Position numbers and translations under genes: made by a program | Shown here: positions 45,655-57,924 of the stretch, in pieces | How positions within the stretch are numbered: position 1 is the stretch's first letter | Layout of the letters: each line of letters starts with the position of its first letter | Notes under the pieces: generated by a model | What the model saw: only the letters and a program-made list of their open reading frames with translations | Database searches by the model: none | Told to the model about the DNA's origin: nothing | Origin: Aphanomyces cochlioides | Taxonomy: Eukaryota > Oomycota > Saprolegniomycetes > Saprolegniales > Verrucalvaceae | Direction: 5' to 3' | Assembly: GCA_019828595.1 (NCBI GenBank) | Contig: JAHQRK010000004.1 | Location: 1 to 64,000 of the forward strand | Length of the DNA stretch: 64,000 bases

Positions 45655-46273
45655 TCATTTTTGTTTGAAGATCCATTCAAGAGGCTTTTCACGTCTTCTT
45701 TGATTGCGCAAACATTTTTTGTGTGCATTGAGCACCTTCGACATGGAACCTATACTCGTATCAAGTTGATAAAGAGCCGAAGCTAAATTTTCATTTCGAT
45801 GCAAGACTTTGCTTGCTCGGAAGGGAACGAACTTGTTAATGTACGTCGGATACAATTTTCAAGATCAATCAACTGTGTGCGAGTTAGTGTGCTTCGTTAA
45901 AGCCCAATTTTGCCATCCTCGAGCATGATGCATGCTTTTGTCATCAGCTACGGATGGGTCGTTGGGTAGATCAACCGATACCACCATGTAAAAATGTTGA
46001 TTTCGATGTGTGAGTGACGTCAAAACTAATGCACGCTCATAGTCACAACAGAGATTCCAATCCGTTCGATACATCAAACCCCCCAAACCCCAAATTAGTC
46101 AATGGGGGAACCTGATGAAGGTGACCAAGGCTTGACATGGAGATGTGAGCCTGATATGCTGAAGTGAACCCTGCCCCGATCTTGCCAACAAGTAACAGCT
46201 CGTCTCTCACTCCTGCATGCACATTCTGAGAGAGGAAATTTCCCGAGTAAGCGGAGGCGCTGCGGCCACGCAT
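45655..46273 (-). pseudogene. broken gene, unrecognised
   Basis: A protein-like sequence needs at least two frame changes: LLVGKIGAGFTSAYQAHISM to about 46085, then LMYRTDWNLCCDYERALVLT and HFYMVVSVDLPNDPSVADD, then from about 45855 FVPFRASKVLHRNENLASAL to 45655. The composition suggests a real former host gene, possibly a lipid-binding or membrane-associated oomycete protein, but I cannot assign a family. The first frame change falls in a run of six C (46079-46084). Confidence 0.45.
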
Positions 46274-47054
46274 AACACCGAGATTACTTGTGTGTGTACT
46301 TGTTTGACAAAATCAACTTGTGGGTCGTGCTAACACTTTCGCTTTTTGCATTTATCATTAAACTTATGGCAGCAAGAACAAATCGGCCAGTCACTGATAC
46401 TCTCCTGTCACGAGAGATATCATCTATCTTTGTGTCCTACCGAGCCAAGTAGGTCACCAACAAATCCTCAGAGCAGTGAGTAAACAAGTAATAGAAAATC
46501 TTCACCATTGATATTTAGCTCTGTATGAGGCGGCAATGCTAGACCAGTTTCCTCGCGACAAGAAGTTTGACATCGAGTCCATTTGTGTGAAGTGATCGTC
46601 AGAGCAGTTATTTACTCCGGAGTACCATCGTCATCGCTTTGTCAACATTACTTTTGCATTATGTTCCTTCCGTCGATATAGTGACTTTCACTGAAGTGTT
46701 CATCGTGTCAAGCCATTTACAACGAATTAGCGTAGATTCATCGGCAATAGAGAATCTCCACGATCATCCAACCTTTCTTCCACTCATGGATGCGCTTTAT
46801 CGTTTGGAGCCATTTTCGTTGCGCTCAACTTTAGATACAGGCCATTTCAGTTTTAAAACGATAAGTCTTTGTTTTTCCGCCATCAAAGAAGCTCTTATTT
46901 ACGTTAGTAGTATGCTGAATTTTTGAAATTTGTCCCTTCAAGTAACTTATAGTGGTCGACAGCATTCAGAAACCCTGCCGGATAAGCAATGACAATATAG
47001 AGGTTTCGTCCGGATGTTTGAGGACAAAGAATTGAACACACAGTCACTGATATA
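46274..47054. other. no supported gene
   Basis: One 95-codon plus-strand ORF (46639-46926) begins at TTG and shows no motif. The rest is unremarkable. Confidence 0.4.
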
Positions 47055-48594
47055 TTATATCTGAGAGGTTATATCATGTTCCAAATCAGTATCAGCATTG
47101 CTCTCGTGTGCACAGAAGTCTCCGTCGTCGCTTTCTCCACTGTCACTTTCATCTTCAATGGCTTCTATGGCACGAAGATGCTCTTGCAGTTTCATCAATT
47201 CGCTTTCAGCAGCACAGATACAGCCGTGTATGGTCTTTGGCGTGATGTTTCGAAAGGCTTGCTCGAGGCGAGATTCAACATCTTGAAAGGTAGTCTCCGT
47301 GTTGTACTGCCGACCGACTTCGCCCTTGATGACAGCCCACACTAATTCGATCGGCTGTAGGTTGGAATGGTATGGCGGGATGTAGAGAACACGGTGGCCG
47401 CGATCGCGCGCCATTTTGACGATTTTGATATCAATGTTGTCGGCAATGTACTCGTCAAGATTGTTCCACAGGATTGACTTTGGCATTGTAGGCGACGAAG
47501 GCAAACCGAAGCGATGTGATGCTGCCAACAGCACGTCTTTCTTGTCGCTTTTCTTGGGTGTATCTTGGGGTTTGCCTTTGTGATACTTGGCGTTGTCGAG
47601 AACAATGCATGCTTCACCAACGTTGAGGACATCAAGCTCATCCAGGAGCTTTCTAAACCACTCAATGAAATAGGAATGTGTGAACATTCCATGATAGTCT
47701 TTAGTTTGTTTTTGATTTTTACCTCCCACAAATTTGTCGATGCATAGCAGTTGCGACTTGTCTTCACCGCCGTCAATTATTCCAGCAATAAAGCAAAAAC
47801 GTCACCCCTTATGCTTTTCTTTGACTTGAAGATCTTGTTCATCGTTAGGATCATACAAAGAATCTTCATGACGAGAATAATGATGATGAATGTAGGATTC
47901 ATCAAGGAAAACAACTGGCTTACGTCCAGCAGGATCATTGATCCACTCACTCATGGTTTGAACATACATTCTCGTGCGAGTATGTTGGAATTTGACATTC
48001 GAAACGTATTCGCGCCTTTTTTCTACCTCGTTTATATCCCATCTTGAGTAGAAAACGTTGAACTGCTCTGAATGCCGCTGCAAACGACTCCTTGTCAGAC
48101 ATTTTGACGTTCAATAGTCCTTAACAAAAGTTAGATATGTTATAATAAATATATTAATCAATGTGTTACCCTTCTCGTTCAACAATGCTACAACATCTTT
48201 GGCGACTACACGTTCTCGTCTGAGGCGCTTTGTTCGAACAAATTCTTGAACCAAATTCGTCACGAGTTTCGTGTGAGGAAACACTGTCTTGTGGTTCGAT
48301 GTGTTTCCAGGTGGAGGAGAGACCACAACGGAGCCGAGAGACTTGTACGTCCGCCAAACTTCCTTGACAGTCGTTTCGCTGCGGCCGAGGGCTTTCGACA
48401 CCTTCTCTGTGGCCCCGGATACATTGTTGTTGCTATTCATGAAGAGTTAGGAGGTTTGATACGAAAAGGACATACCGGTAGTGCGCAAAGAGACGAAGTA
48501 TGTCCAGCCGCTCCTCTCTTGTCAAGGCCGCAGGTCGGCTTGCTTTCACGAAGCTCGTGATCTCGCGGTAGCACTTGAAATCTTCCTTGTTCAT
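47055..48594 (-). pseudogene. Tc1/mariner (DDE_3-type) transposase, three exons, one stop and one frameshift
   Basis: An ATG at 48594 starts a short exon. A 43-bp intron (48433-48475) leads to the helix-turn-helix region (VSKALGRSETTVKEVWRTYK). A 50-bp intron (48120-48169) leads to FAAAFRAVQRFLLKMGYKRG. The frame changes near 48020 in an A-run, then runs through the catalytic core: Asp of VVFLDESYIHHHYSRH (about 47910), Asp of ACIVLDNAKYHKG (about 47600) and Glu of PYHSNLQPIELVW (about 47340). A TGA at 47802-47804 replaces a codon expected to be Arg. No flanking inverted repeats were found. The protein would cut and paste its own element. Confidence 0.85.
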
Positions 48595-50058
48595 GGCAAA
48601 TGAGAGAATGAATGGATCCAAAGTCGTTTGTGAGTATAAGTTGTCCAGAGGTTAAAATTTTGATGTCACACGACCAACCTGAAAATTGATAAGTACAATT
48701 ACATAGAATTTAACAGGAAATGTTTTAGTATAGTGCAAATTGCCCATCATTCTGGTTGTTTTTGTCTCAATTTTGACAGAATACTCATTTTCACAAGCTT
48801 TTGATACTGTTTCTGGGAAGATCCAGAAAATGCGCACATCCACATCATTTTCGCGGAGAAACACGTTTTGATTTGTGGAAATTATGAAAGTTGGGTCTCT
48901 CTTTGATGTCGACCACTGTTAAACAATCCCAAACCACTCTCGATTGTGCAAGCCAAGGAGTACTGGTTCTTTTGCGATCCAGCAGCATTCCTTGCAATCT
49001 CATAGAAAAGTATGAGTGTAGTTGATAGGCACTGGAATGATAGCACAACCTGGCATCAATCTGATCTCTTTCAACTTTACAACCCTTTAAAAGGTAAAGA
49101 CTGAATCCTGAAAATGTAATTGGATGATATATAACCAACCAAATGCTGAATACTTCCTCTGTTTCATACTACTAGTACGTACTATTAATAGTAGTAAATT
49201 GTACCTGGAGTCTCCATTTGAGGACAGGAAGTCAGTTTAACAAAATAGCTTTACTCCAGTCACGGGTAATTGTAACAATGATAGACTTCATATCAGCAGA
49301 ATAAATCTTATTTCTGTCATGCCAGTCTTTGACTTGCTTGATCGCGGCTTTATTTGCACGATGGATAAAATTCGCTGTGATATTCATCCAATCATGATTT
49401 GGTATTTGTCCTTTGTAACAAAAGAACAACCGAAACTCAGGTTCAAGTAGAGGTTGGGAGAACGAGTTGTCAACTCCAGAGTATGCTCAGTCTTGGAATG
49501 GTGGATAAGCGAAACGATTGGTCCTCGAGTGTAATCAGGGCATTCCGATCAGGTACAATGTCGAACTTCCAAGCAGAACCATGGAAATGACACGAACTCG
49601 TAGACTCGCTGACATTCCAGCAATTTTTTCTTCCCCATTTAGGATTTTCTCGCCGCAGTGTTTTTGAGACTAAACGTGAAAAGACGGTTGTGGTGGAAAG
49701 GACGAACGCCGTAGGAGATGCCCAACGTGTACCCTGCTCAAACGCAGTTGATCTCAACAACGCACATCTGTCAGTACGATTGTCCACATTATACACGCCG
49801 TGAGACTGCATGTCCATCTTTGCTCGTAATAGCTCAACTGCGATAATGCTGCTATTTGGATACAAAGACAAAGTTTGTGTGCCTTTATAGATTAACAAAC
49901 TATAAGTTCATAAGTTGGTGGGAGTTTCTGATCAAGCTGCATGGGTTGGACATGTAAAGAAAGTACGGTTCTTATGAGAATTACCAACTGGTTTGCTTCG
50001 CTCAGACAGGAATGGTTTGGACTCACTTTTCAATTTTCAGGCCACAGTCAAGAACAAG
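48595..50058. other. no supported gene
   Basis: Several ORFs of 60-140 codons in both directions lack motifs, including minus 49470-49898. A short palindromic block of ACTAGTACGTACTATTAATA type lies near 49170. The last 150 bp should include the xylanase promoter; no clear core element is seen. Confidence 0.4.
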
Positions 50059-51281
50059 ATGAAGATTGCTACCATTCTCGCTACCGTCGTCGCTTCGATG
50101 GCTTACGTCCAAGGCCAAGTGGCTGTTTGGGGCCAATGTGGTGGTAACGGCTACTCTGGCTCCACCCAGTGCGCTGCTGGCTCGACTTGCGTAAAGTCCA
50201 ACGAATGGTACTCCCAATGCCAACCTTCGGGAAATGTGCCTCCATCCAGCGCCCCTTCTTCGGCCCCTAAGCCTTCGTCGTCGGCCCCTAAGCCAGTTCC
50301 TTCGTCGTCGGCAGCCCCAAAGCCTTCTTCCAGCTCTCCTCCATCTCCTCATCCAGTGGTGGTTCCAAGATCTTCTTTGGTACCGCTACTGACCGCTCTG
50401 CCAACTATGGCAACATTGTGCCCGAAAACTTCAACTTGTTGGTGTCTGAAAACGGCATGAAGTGGGATGCTCATGAACGCTCCCGTGGTGTTTTCGATTT
50501 CTCTGCTTCCTTGTCGCAAATCGCTTACGCCAAGAAGAACAACATGAAGATGCGTGGCCATTGCTTGGTCTGGCACAACCAAATGCCATCCTTCTACTGC
50601 TCCAACCAAGCTGGTGGCACTACCGGTTGCGCTGGTTCGTCGCTCAACGCTCAACAATTGTTGCAAGTGATTGAAACCCGCATCCAAAAGATCTTCGCAG
50701 CTTTGAACGACCCGACCATCATTGCCTGGGATGTCTTGAACGAAACTGTCGCCGACAACGGTAGCGGCTTGAAGCGCGATGTCTTCTACAACGTCATTGG
50801 TCCTGACTACGTCGCCAAGATCTTTACCTTGGCCCGCAAGTACGCCCCCAAGGGTGTCAAGTTGTTCTACAACGACTACGGCTGTGATACGCCTGGTGCC
50901 AAGGCCAACCAATGTTTCGAATTGGTCAAGGCTCTCAAGGCCAAGAACCTGGTCGATGGTATGGGTTTCCAAATGCACTTGAGCTCCAACCAAAACCTGG
51001 CTGGCCAAGCTGACCTCTTCAAGAAGTTCTCTGACATCGGCGTGACCATCCACGTCACTGAAATGGATGTCGGTGGCAACAACCAAAACCAACAATCCAA
51101 TGTGTTTGCCACTGTGGCCAAGAACTGCAAGGCCAACCCATTGTGCGAAGCCTTTGTTGTGTGGGGTGTCTCTGACAAGGACTCTTGGCGTGCTGGTGAA
51201 AACGCCTTGTTGTTCGACAACAACTTGAAAAAGAAGCCTCAATTCGCCGCTTGTGCTGACGTGATCAAATCGGGTCATTAA
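50059..51281 (+). CDS. CBM1-GH10 endo-1,4-beta-xylanase, secreted
   Basis: Cleaves xylan backbones outside the cell. The ATG at 50059 starts a signal peptide ([19 protein letters not shown]). A CBM1 cellulose-binding module follows ([16 protein letters not shown], ending WYSQC), then a Ser/Pro/Ala linker, then GH10. In GH10, [10 protein letters not shown] lies near 50560, the acid/base Glu in WDVLNE is at 50742-50744, the nucleophile Glu in VTEMDVGG is at 51060-51062, and [12 protein letters not shown] is near 51150. The linker frame (from 50059) and the GH10 frame differ. Removing 50296-50333 as a 38-bp GT-AG intron restores frame, but the GTTCCT donor is weak, so a one-base indel in the repetitive linker is as likely. 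The stop TAA ends at 51281. It lies tail-to-tail with the GH10-CE4 pseudogene. Confidence 0.9.
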
Positions 51282-51858
51282 GTTTGTAGTTGTGTCGTTG
51301 GACATGTAAATAAAACGTATCATTTCGCGTCATCATTGAAATCAAACCTCGTCAAGCTTTGCAAATGTCGAGAGCCATGTTAGTTACCCTTTCGACTCGG
51401 ACTTTGCCCTCATAAATCCTGACGTGAAATAAGAATTTTACTGGCATTGCTTTGCTTCTGATGCGGTGCCTGTTGTGATGTCTCAATGCTTCAAGCTCAA
51501 GAGAGATCCGAGTCATCCGTCTGCGGAAAATGTTTCAATCGACTTCCGCTTCGGAATAGAAGCTTGAATGGTCTAAATCTATTGGAAAAACGATACTTCG
51601 AAGTACTAGTACAACCTTGAAAGCAGCAACTAAATGTATGCGTTGCCTTGTCTTCGTTGCTTTGTTTACTGTTAGCATCGTTTGATTGCTTAACAGCAGC
51701 TTGGGTATGTGCAACTGAAGATTGATCAGGAGATGCGAGAAAAAATGACAACTTACAAAGCTAACAATAACAGAGTTCATTAGTCGACTCTCTCTCCTCA
51801 TCGCAGGAAACTTTACAAGTCAAAATCAAATTCTTGATTGAAACATATATTATTCGTC
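51282..51858. other. intergenic, convergent 3' regions
   Basis: Only short ORFs between two convergent xylanase genes; nothing recognised. Confidence 0.5.
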
Positions 51859-53893
51859 TTAGCTGTCAAAAACGCCAGGGCCAAAGTTTGGCAGCTTGCA
51901 ATTGCCATCGGCACGACACACGTCGAAGCATTGAATTACAGTCACAAACTCGTACCAAAATAGTTTTTGTAATTGGCAATCAAACCCTTCGTGCCAGACG
52001 ATGTGTAAGCCCAAGTGTGGTGAAGAATCACAGCAGAGCTGCCCGATGGCAATTGATTAAAGAGCTGCAAAGACTTGGGCCAGACAGTCGAGAGCTTGTT
52101 GTTTGACGAGTCCCAGTCTGTTGGATCATAAGTCACCTAAATATCATGGACACGTCAGTCCCATGTATATGCATACTGCACTTACGAGACGGCGGTGTAG
52201 CCAGCCTTGTTGACTTCCAAAGCGATTGCTTTGGTTAAGTCGCCGTTCGGGGGACGGAATTGTTTCATCGTGCCAGCAGGCAAACCGCATTGGCTGTACA
52301 CGACGTTCTCGACGTTTTTCAACCGTCGCGCGTTGAGCAGCAGAAATTTGAGTGAACCGAGGATGAGTATACGAATCTAAGAACCAATTGTGAGAAATTG
52401 CGTCAGCGACACAAACTTACGAGAATTGATTGAGTGACCTGCGGCAAGTACAGTCTTGAGCTTGGTGCAAATGTTGGCATCAGGCGAACTCATACCAGGA
52501 GCCAAGAAGAACGACGCTTTCATGTTGTTGGCTTTCAGGTCAGCCAAAATGTCCTCTATCGCCGGAGATGGCCACCAGTCATCAAAAGTCAAGGCAATCC
52601 ACTTGCTCTTGCCGCACCAGTTGTACGACGACACTCCGTTTTTCGTAATTGGGGGCGCACCACCGCTCGAGGGAGCGCTGGACGATGGTGCTGGAGCAGC
52701 GGACGTTGGTGGGGCATTGGACGATGATGGCTGTGGAGCTGGTGCATCACGTGCCTTGATCACATCAGCACAAGCTGCAAATTGTGGTTTCTTCTGCAAA
52801 TTGTTGTCGAATAACAAAGCATTCTCACCAGTACGCCACGAGTCCTTGTCCGACACGCCCCACACAACAAACGCTTCACACATTGGGTTGGCCCTGCAGT
52901 TCTTGGGCACCGTGTTGAACCCGCTGGCTTGCTGTTGGTTGTTGTTCCCGCCGACGTCCATTTCAGTCACATGGATCGTCACACCGATGTCAGTGAACTT
53001 CTTGAACAAGTCGGCTTGACCAGCCAAGCTCTGGGTGGAGCTCAGGTGCATTTGGAAACCCATACCGTCAATCAATCCCTCAGCCTTGAGGTCGCTGACC
53101 AACTTGAAACATTGGTTGGCCTTGGCACCAGGCGTGTCACAGCCATAGTCGTTGTAGAGCATATTTTCGAGCCAACGAAAAGATTTGGGAGACGTAGTTG
53201 GGTCTCAACGTGTTGTAGAAGACATCACGCTTCAAGCCACTGCCATCGTCCGACACAGCTTCGTTCAACACGTCCCACGCAATGATTGTCGGGTCGTTCA
53301 GAGCAGCGAACGTCTTTTGGATGCGAGTTTCAATCACTTGCAACAATTGGGAAGCAGACAACGAGGTGCCAGCGCAGCCGGTGGTGCCACCGGCTTGGTT
53401 GTTGCAGTAGAAGAATGGCATTTGGTTGTGCCAGACCAAGCAGCGGTTGTTTGGCATAGGCGATTTCACTGAGTGACGCTGAAAAGTCAAACACACCACG
53501 GGAGCGTTCATGGGCGTCCCACTTCATGCCGTTTTTAGACACCAAGTTGAAATTGTCAGGGACAATCGTTCCATACTTGGCCGGGTTGTCAGTGGCTGTA
53601 CCAAAGTACGTTGAGGTGTACCCACTTGGGGATGGAGCAGGAGCCGAGCTCGATGGAGCGCTGGACGATGGTGCCGGAGCAGCGGACGTTGGTGGGGTAT
53701 TGAACGAGGGTGGAGCACCCGACAATGGAAGACATTGGGAATAGTAATCGCTGAACTTGGTGCATGTCGCCCCCGCGACGCAACTAGTCGGGCCTTTATA
53801 TCCAATACCACCACACTGGCCCCATATTGCAACTTGTGCACTTACACTTCCCAGTAGAGCTGTTATAGTTGCAACTGCGCCGGGGGCCTTCAT
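51859..53893 (-). pseudogene. CBM1-GH10-CE4 xylanase/polysaccharide deacetylase fusion, broken
   Basis: An ATG at 53893 starts a signal peptide, CBM1 ([16 protein letters not shown]), a Pro/Ser linker and GH10 (acid/base Glu in WDVLNEAV near 53265; nucleophile in VTEMDVGG near 52970). A second linker leads to a NodB/CE4 domain: WIALTFDDWW near 52590, the metal-binding AGHSINSHSYTHP split by an intron, FRPPNGD, then SSAVILHHTWAYT near 52030. The CE4 introns are 52377-52420 (44 bp) and 52137-52185 (49 bp). Lesions: deletions of roughly 20 bp near 53455 and 53160, one base lost just after the second intron near 52134, and a small deletion near 51958. CE4 enzymes remove acetyl groups from xylan or chitin, so the intact ancestor would have cut and deacetylated xylan in one chain. 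Confidence 0.85.
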
Positions 53894-54761
53894 GGTATGA
53901 GAGCCACTGGTGGAAAGTTGGAAAATGGTAGTTGGTTTACCAGAGAGTTTGGCCGCTCGTCATCTCCTGGCGCATTGTCCCGACTCTTTCTCGGAAAGGT
54001 CTTTTGCATTTGCAAATGACAACCCCATGTGTTGAGGTACTAAAGTGCTGTAGATACGGTGCCGATGGGACATAACAACGACATTGGTTTGCTTGGTCAC
54101 ACAATGTTCTGGAGTTCTTCTGCACTGCTAGAATCGACAAGTTGAGCAACCGACAACACTCAGTCCGCACTCTACCTCCGAAGAAATTCCTTCGGTTTTG
54201 CAAATTTTCTATCTTGGCAAAGTCCAATTAGATAACATCAACTGAAGTCCGACGATATCAACCGGTCGTGAGCCCCCCATACTACCAATAAGCTCGCTAA
54301 ATAGAGCATGCGACGCGCCAGTAGTGTGGATAACATCAGCTCGAAGACGAAGACGATGGACTGACAATGAAAGCCCGTATTCCTTTCGACGAACCTATAC
54401 AATTAGCTGTCTGCCGAAACCCATACGCCACTCAAAAGAAAACTGGTTTTGACAGCTCCAACTTAAACTTGTTCATATATATCCTCCTGTTGGCCGTGGA
54501 GCAACGCCATGCAGGACCGGGTGAATTCCAACACATCTCCGTACATTGACGTCAAGTGGTGAAGAAGAACCTCAAACGGGAAAGCTGCTTGGATGGAATT
54601 TTCATAGACAAGACCACATGTGCAAAACATGCACACGATGAGTGGCATCTGCTCTTTCCACAAGAAGATTCCAATGTTTTCATGACACAGGGGGTGGGGT
54701 TATCACAAAGAATTCGGTTGGAATGTCTCTTTCGGCGTATGGGAAGTCATTGTGTGTTCTA
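53894..54761. other. no supported gene
   Basis: Upstream region of the GH10-CE4 pseudogene and spacer to the mariner element. Short ORFs lack motifs. Confidence 0.5.
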
Positions 54762-56197
54762 CACCTTTTCTCAATCAATTTGAACCAATATTCCAATCAA
54801 TATGAAATATAAAACAGCTCATATTCTATTTTAAAATAATAGACGTTTTATAAAAGGTGGATTTCCAATCAAAATGAAATTTTCTCCATTCAAATTGAAA
54901 CACTTATCATTTCCCGTACTGCATGTCTTCAAAGCGCAATGCCTTCTCCAAGTTTTGCTGACAGAAGAGAGCTTCACGAACCACAAGCGACTGAGTGATG
55001 GATCGGAGTGAAGCTTGAGCAGCTTCCTCGAGTAAAGACATTCTTGCCTCAAGAAAGGTATGGTAATCTCGTCGGTCAAACATATCATTCGTGCGTAGAG
55101 CAAGAAAACGCTTGATGTACGACTTGAGGACAGTGAAGCAGCTTTCAATGGGGTTCAGCATGGGGGAATACGGCGCAAGACGAAGAAGCACCAAGTCATC
55201 ATACGGATACACGCGCTCTTCAGTTTGCGAGTGAGCAGGTGCGTTATCCAAGACAATCACGACTTTCTTACCCTCAAAATCGGCTTGCCATGATTGTGAA
55301 CTCTTGACAGCATGATAAACTTCTTCCACAAAAGAAGCATTCTTGTCCATCTTGATACTTCCGCGCTCGACACGAACACAAACCAAACCATCCACAGACG
55401 AGACAGCGCATTGGAGTTGAAGGTTTGGACCATGGGATGGAGGCAGCACAGCCGTTGCTCGCTCGCCTTTCTTTGAATGCCCTTGGCTTTGCTTGCAGTA
55501 CAGATTGTAATTTGTTTCATCATAGTAAACAATGTAGTCGTTCGATTGTTGGTGCATAATGAGTTGGCGCGCAAAAGCTTGTCTTTTCGTCTTGTTTTGT
55601 TGGTTGTTGCACGTTGAAGGCTCCACTCGAACTTGTTTGACAGTGTAGAGCGTGCCAATTAAATGCCGACTGATTGTTTGGATTGAAACATCGGTGCCAG
55701 GAAAATCAAGCGCGATAAAGTGCTTCATTTGGCCTAATGTATACAGATAATTATCATTAAGATAAGTTTCAAGCGGTCGCGGATTTCATTTTCGTCCGCC
55801 CAGGGCGTGCTCCACCTCTGGGTAAAGCTTTCACTCGATTGGAGGTCACGACACGCCACGCCGTGCTCTTGGAAACACCATTGTGTTTAGCAATAACTTT
55901 CCAGTCAGGATTTCCTTGCAAGTATGCATCGAGAACTCGCTGCTTTTCGTCCTCAGTTGGACGCTTCGAACTGCCTTGTCGCTGCATGAGTGAAATTCGA
56001 AAGTGGGGACTGGCCCCGGATGGATGGGACTCTGGCGTCAAGGTTTCGCGCCCGGATTTGGTTCCATTGTTTCAATTTGATTGGACAATATTTCACTTTG
56101 ATTGGAATATTTGATCCTTCCAGAACTCGTGAAATTCTACATTTTTATCAATCTCACTTCGATTGGAAATTTGATTCAAATTGATTGGGAAAAGGTG
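54762..56197 (-). mobile_element. Tc1/mariner element 2, complete with about 47-bp TIRs and TA duplication
   Basis: The left end starts CACCTTTTCTCAATCAATTT and the inverted right end starts CACCTTTTCCCAATCAATTT. Similarity continues for about 47 bp with several mismatches. TA flanks both ends (54760-54761 and 56198-56199), the signature of Tc1/mariner. The interior holds one minus-strand transposase gene. Length is 1,436 bp. Confidence 0.9.
54907..55987 (-). CDS. Tc1/mariner (IS630/DDE_3) transposase
   Basis: Binds the element ends and catalyses cut-and-paste. The ATG at 55987 (MQRQGSSKRP) starts a helix-turn-helix exon (KVIAKHNGVSKSTAWRVV). The second block, 55728-54907, carries the catalytic triad: Asp in YIVYYDETNYN (about 55525), Asp in VVIVLDNAPAHSQ (about 55250) and Glu in APYSPMLNPIESCF (about 55155). 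Between the blocks (about 55740-55790) the frames do not join and no in-frame GT-AG intron is apparent, so either a small lesion or a non-canonical splice lies there. The rest is uninterrupted for 273 codons. TIRs are intact, so this is among the youngest elements in the window. Confidence 0.85.
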
Positions 56198-57206
56198 TAG
56201 TCAAAATTTCCTCCGGCGATTGGTTGAATCAACCGCCGGCAAATCGCCGAACCTCCGAAATATAATACAACTATCAATTTTAGAAGGTTATTTTGACCTT
56301 TGGTTGAAGTCTTGATCGGGATGGTACACGAAATCGACGAAGCTTCGTCGCTGCGCTGCCGAGGCCAGAGGCCTCTCCACTCGTTTACGCTCAACGTGAG
56401 GAGCGCTGAATAACGTGGAATTCTCTTCGAGGTGGGGTCACTCTGGAAGGTTGTTCAGTGTCACTTTTCTCTCACAAACTTAGGTCAGTTTTCAGCCAAT
56501 CAATTGATAGTAAAATTGTTTTTAGCCAATCATATTGTCCGGGCGATTACCAGGCGATTGGAAATATCGCCTGAAATTCACAATACGATTCCAACGAAAG
56601 AAACTGCATCCAGACATTGGTGTTGGAGCGACACAGGTCGTTTCTGTGATTAAGCAATATAAAGTTTTAGAGGCTTTATGTTGTGTGACCTGTGTCGTGA
56701 AGGGCAAACTGCGGTTCTCATTTCAATGATTGAGATGCACGACAAGCGGTTTAGTGGCTGTAAAAAGATCGATAGAGTAAATTCAGAGCAGTGAAGTAGT
56801 CGTGGTAATTGTCCCTGGCCGTAGCGGCAATTTGAGCCGCCAAGCTGACGATGTCAAACTCCCACGTTGACTCTGGATAGTACCAAACGCTTGGCCTTAG
56901 AGGAGAGCTGCAGACGACACAACGGTGGTAAGAACAGCACGGGTTTTATGATTTAGTTGAAGTATTCAAGGGTCTGAGGATTGGAAAAAGCGTCAGAAAG
57001 GACAGCGGTGGCATGAACCAGACAGTGTTATTAACTCAGATGAAAAACATCACAAATCAAAACGGGCGTGACGACAAACGACAATTGCATTCCTGATGGA
57101 ACATGAAAGATGCGAATTGTGCAGCCAGGTTGTGCCTTGTGGTGTTTTAGGACGTGTAAACCCTCAACCTTTCTGGATAAAGAGCAGCTGACTTTGTTCC
57201 CCGTAG
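56198..57206. other. no supported gene
   Basis: AT-rich spacer. CGACACAGGTC at 56629-56639 is inverted exactly at 56687-56697. The last bases before 57207 form a splice acceptor (GTTCCCCGTAG) belonging to the CE4 fragment that follows. Confidence 0.45.
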
Positions 57207-57451
57207 GTGGACGTATGATCCTGTCGATTGGGATTCGTCGAACAACAAACTCACAACGGTCTGGGCCAAGTCTCAGCAACTCTTCAGTCAATTGCCATCG
57301 GGCAGCTCGGCTGTGATCCTTCACCACACTTGGGCTTACACTTCCTCTGGCACCAAGGGTTTGATCGCCAAATACAAGAACTACTTCGCCCCATTGGGCT
57401 ACGAATTTGTTACGGTGAACCAATGCTTTGATGCCTGCCGTGCTGACAAGA
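57207..57451 (+). pseudogene. CE4 (polysaccharide deacetylase) last-exon fragment, copy 2
   Basis: Starts just after a splice acceptor with WTYDPVDWDSSNNKL, in the frame expected after the intron seen in the GH10-CE4 gene. It runs through SSAVILHHTWAYTSSGTKG and YEFVTVNQCFDACRAD, then diverges near 57447, before the usual FGPGVYDN end. No upstream CE4 exons are present within 1 kb. The Asp-Trp and His motifs of the domain end are intact, so this copy preserves the frame that copy 1 has lost. Confidence 0.8.
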
Positions 57452-57632
57452 AGCTCTTATTGGCCAAAATGCTGTGTATTGACCAATTAATTCTCGACAA
57501 AACTAGTAGAGTGGACTGTAAAGTTTTTGTGCATCAAATATTCAAGAGTCTGTGCTTTGCAGTTGAGTCTTAATTGATAGTGGTAAAGTAAGTTACTGAA
57601 GGGACAAAACATCGATCAATGGATTAAAAGAC

Positions 57633-57913
57633 TTAATTGTCGTACACACCAGGGCCGAAGCCAGCCAACTTGCAGTTTCCATCGGCGCGGCAGGCATCAA
57701 AGCATTGGTCCACCGTGACGAATTGGTAGCCCAATGGGGCTAAGTAGTTCTTGTATTTGGCGATCAAACCCTTGGTGCCAGACGCAGTGTAAGCCCAAGT
57801 GTGGTGAAGGATCACAGCCGAACTGCCCGCTGGCAATTTGCTGAAGAGTTGCTGAGACTTAGGCCAGACAGTCGAGAGCTTGTTGTTCGATGAGTCCCAG
57901 TCCACAGGGGCAC
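57633..57913 (-). pseudogene. CE4 last-exon fragment, copy 3
   Basis: Reads leftward from a splice acceptor (CTTTAG, 57919-57914) through VDWDSSNNKLSTVWPKSQQL and ILHHTWAYTASGTKG to FGPGVYDN and a stop at 57633. It is an entire terminal exon with no earlier exon: immediately upstream the sequence changes into the linker of a CE1 gene on the other strand. It faces copy 2 tail-to-tail. Confidence 0.8.
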
Positions 57914-57924
57914 CTAAAGCCACA

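Noticed and set aside
46075..46094. internal telomere-like CCCCCCAAACCCCAAA
   Set aside because: Only about two irregular units, inside a broken coding frame; more likely a chance C-run than an interstitial telomere.
49470..49898. 142-codon minus-strand ORF
   Set aside because: No motif, no start context, overlaps other random ORFs.
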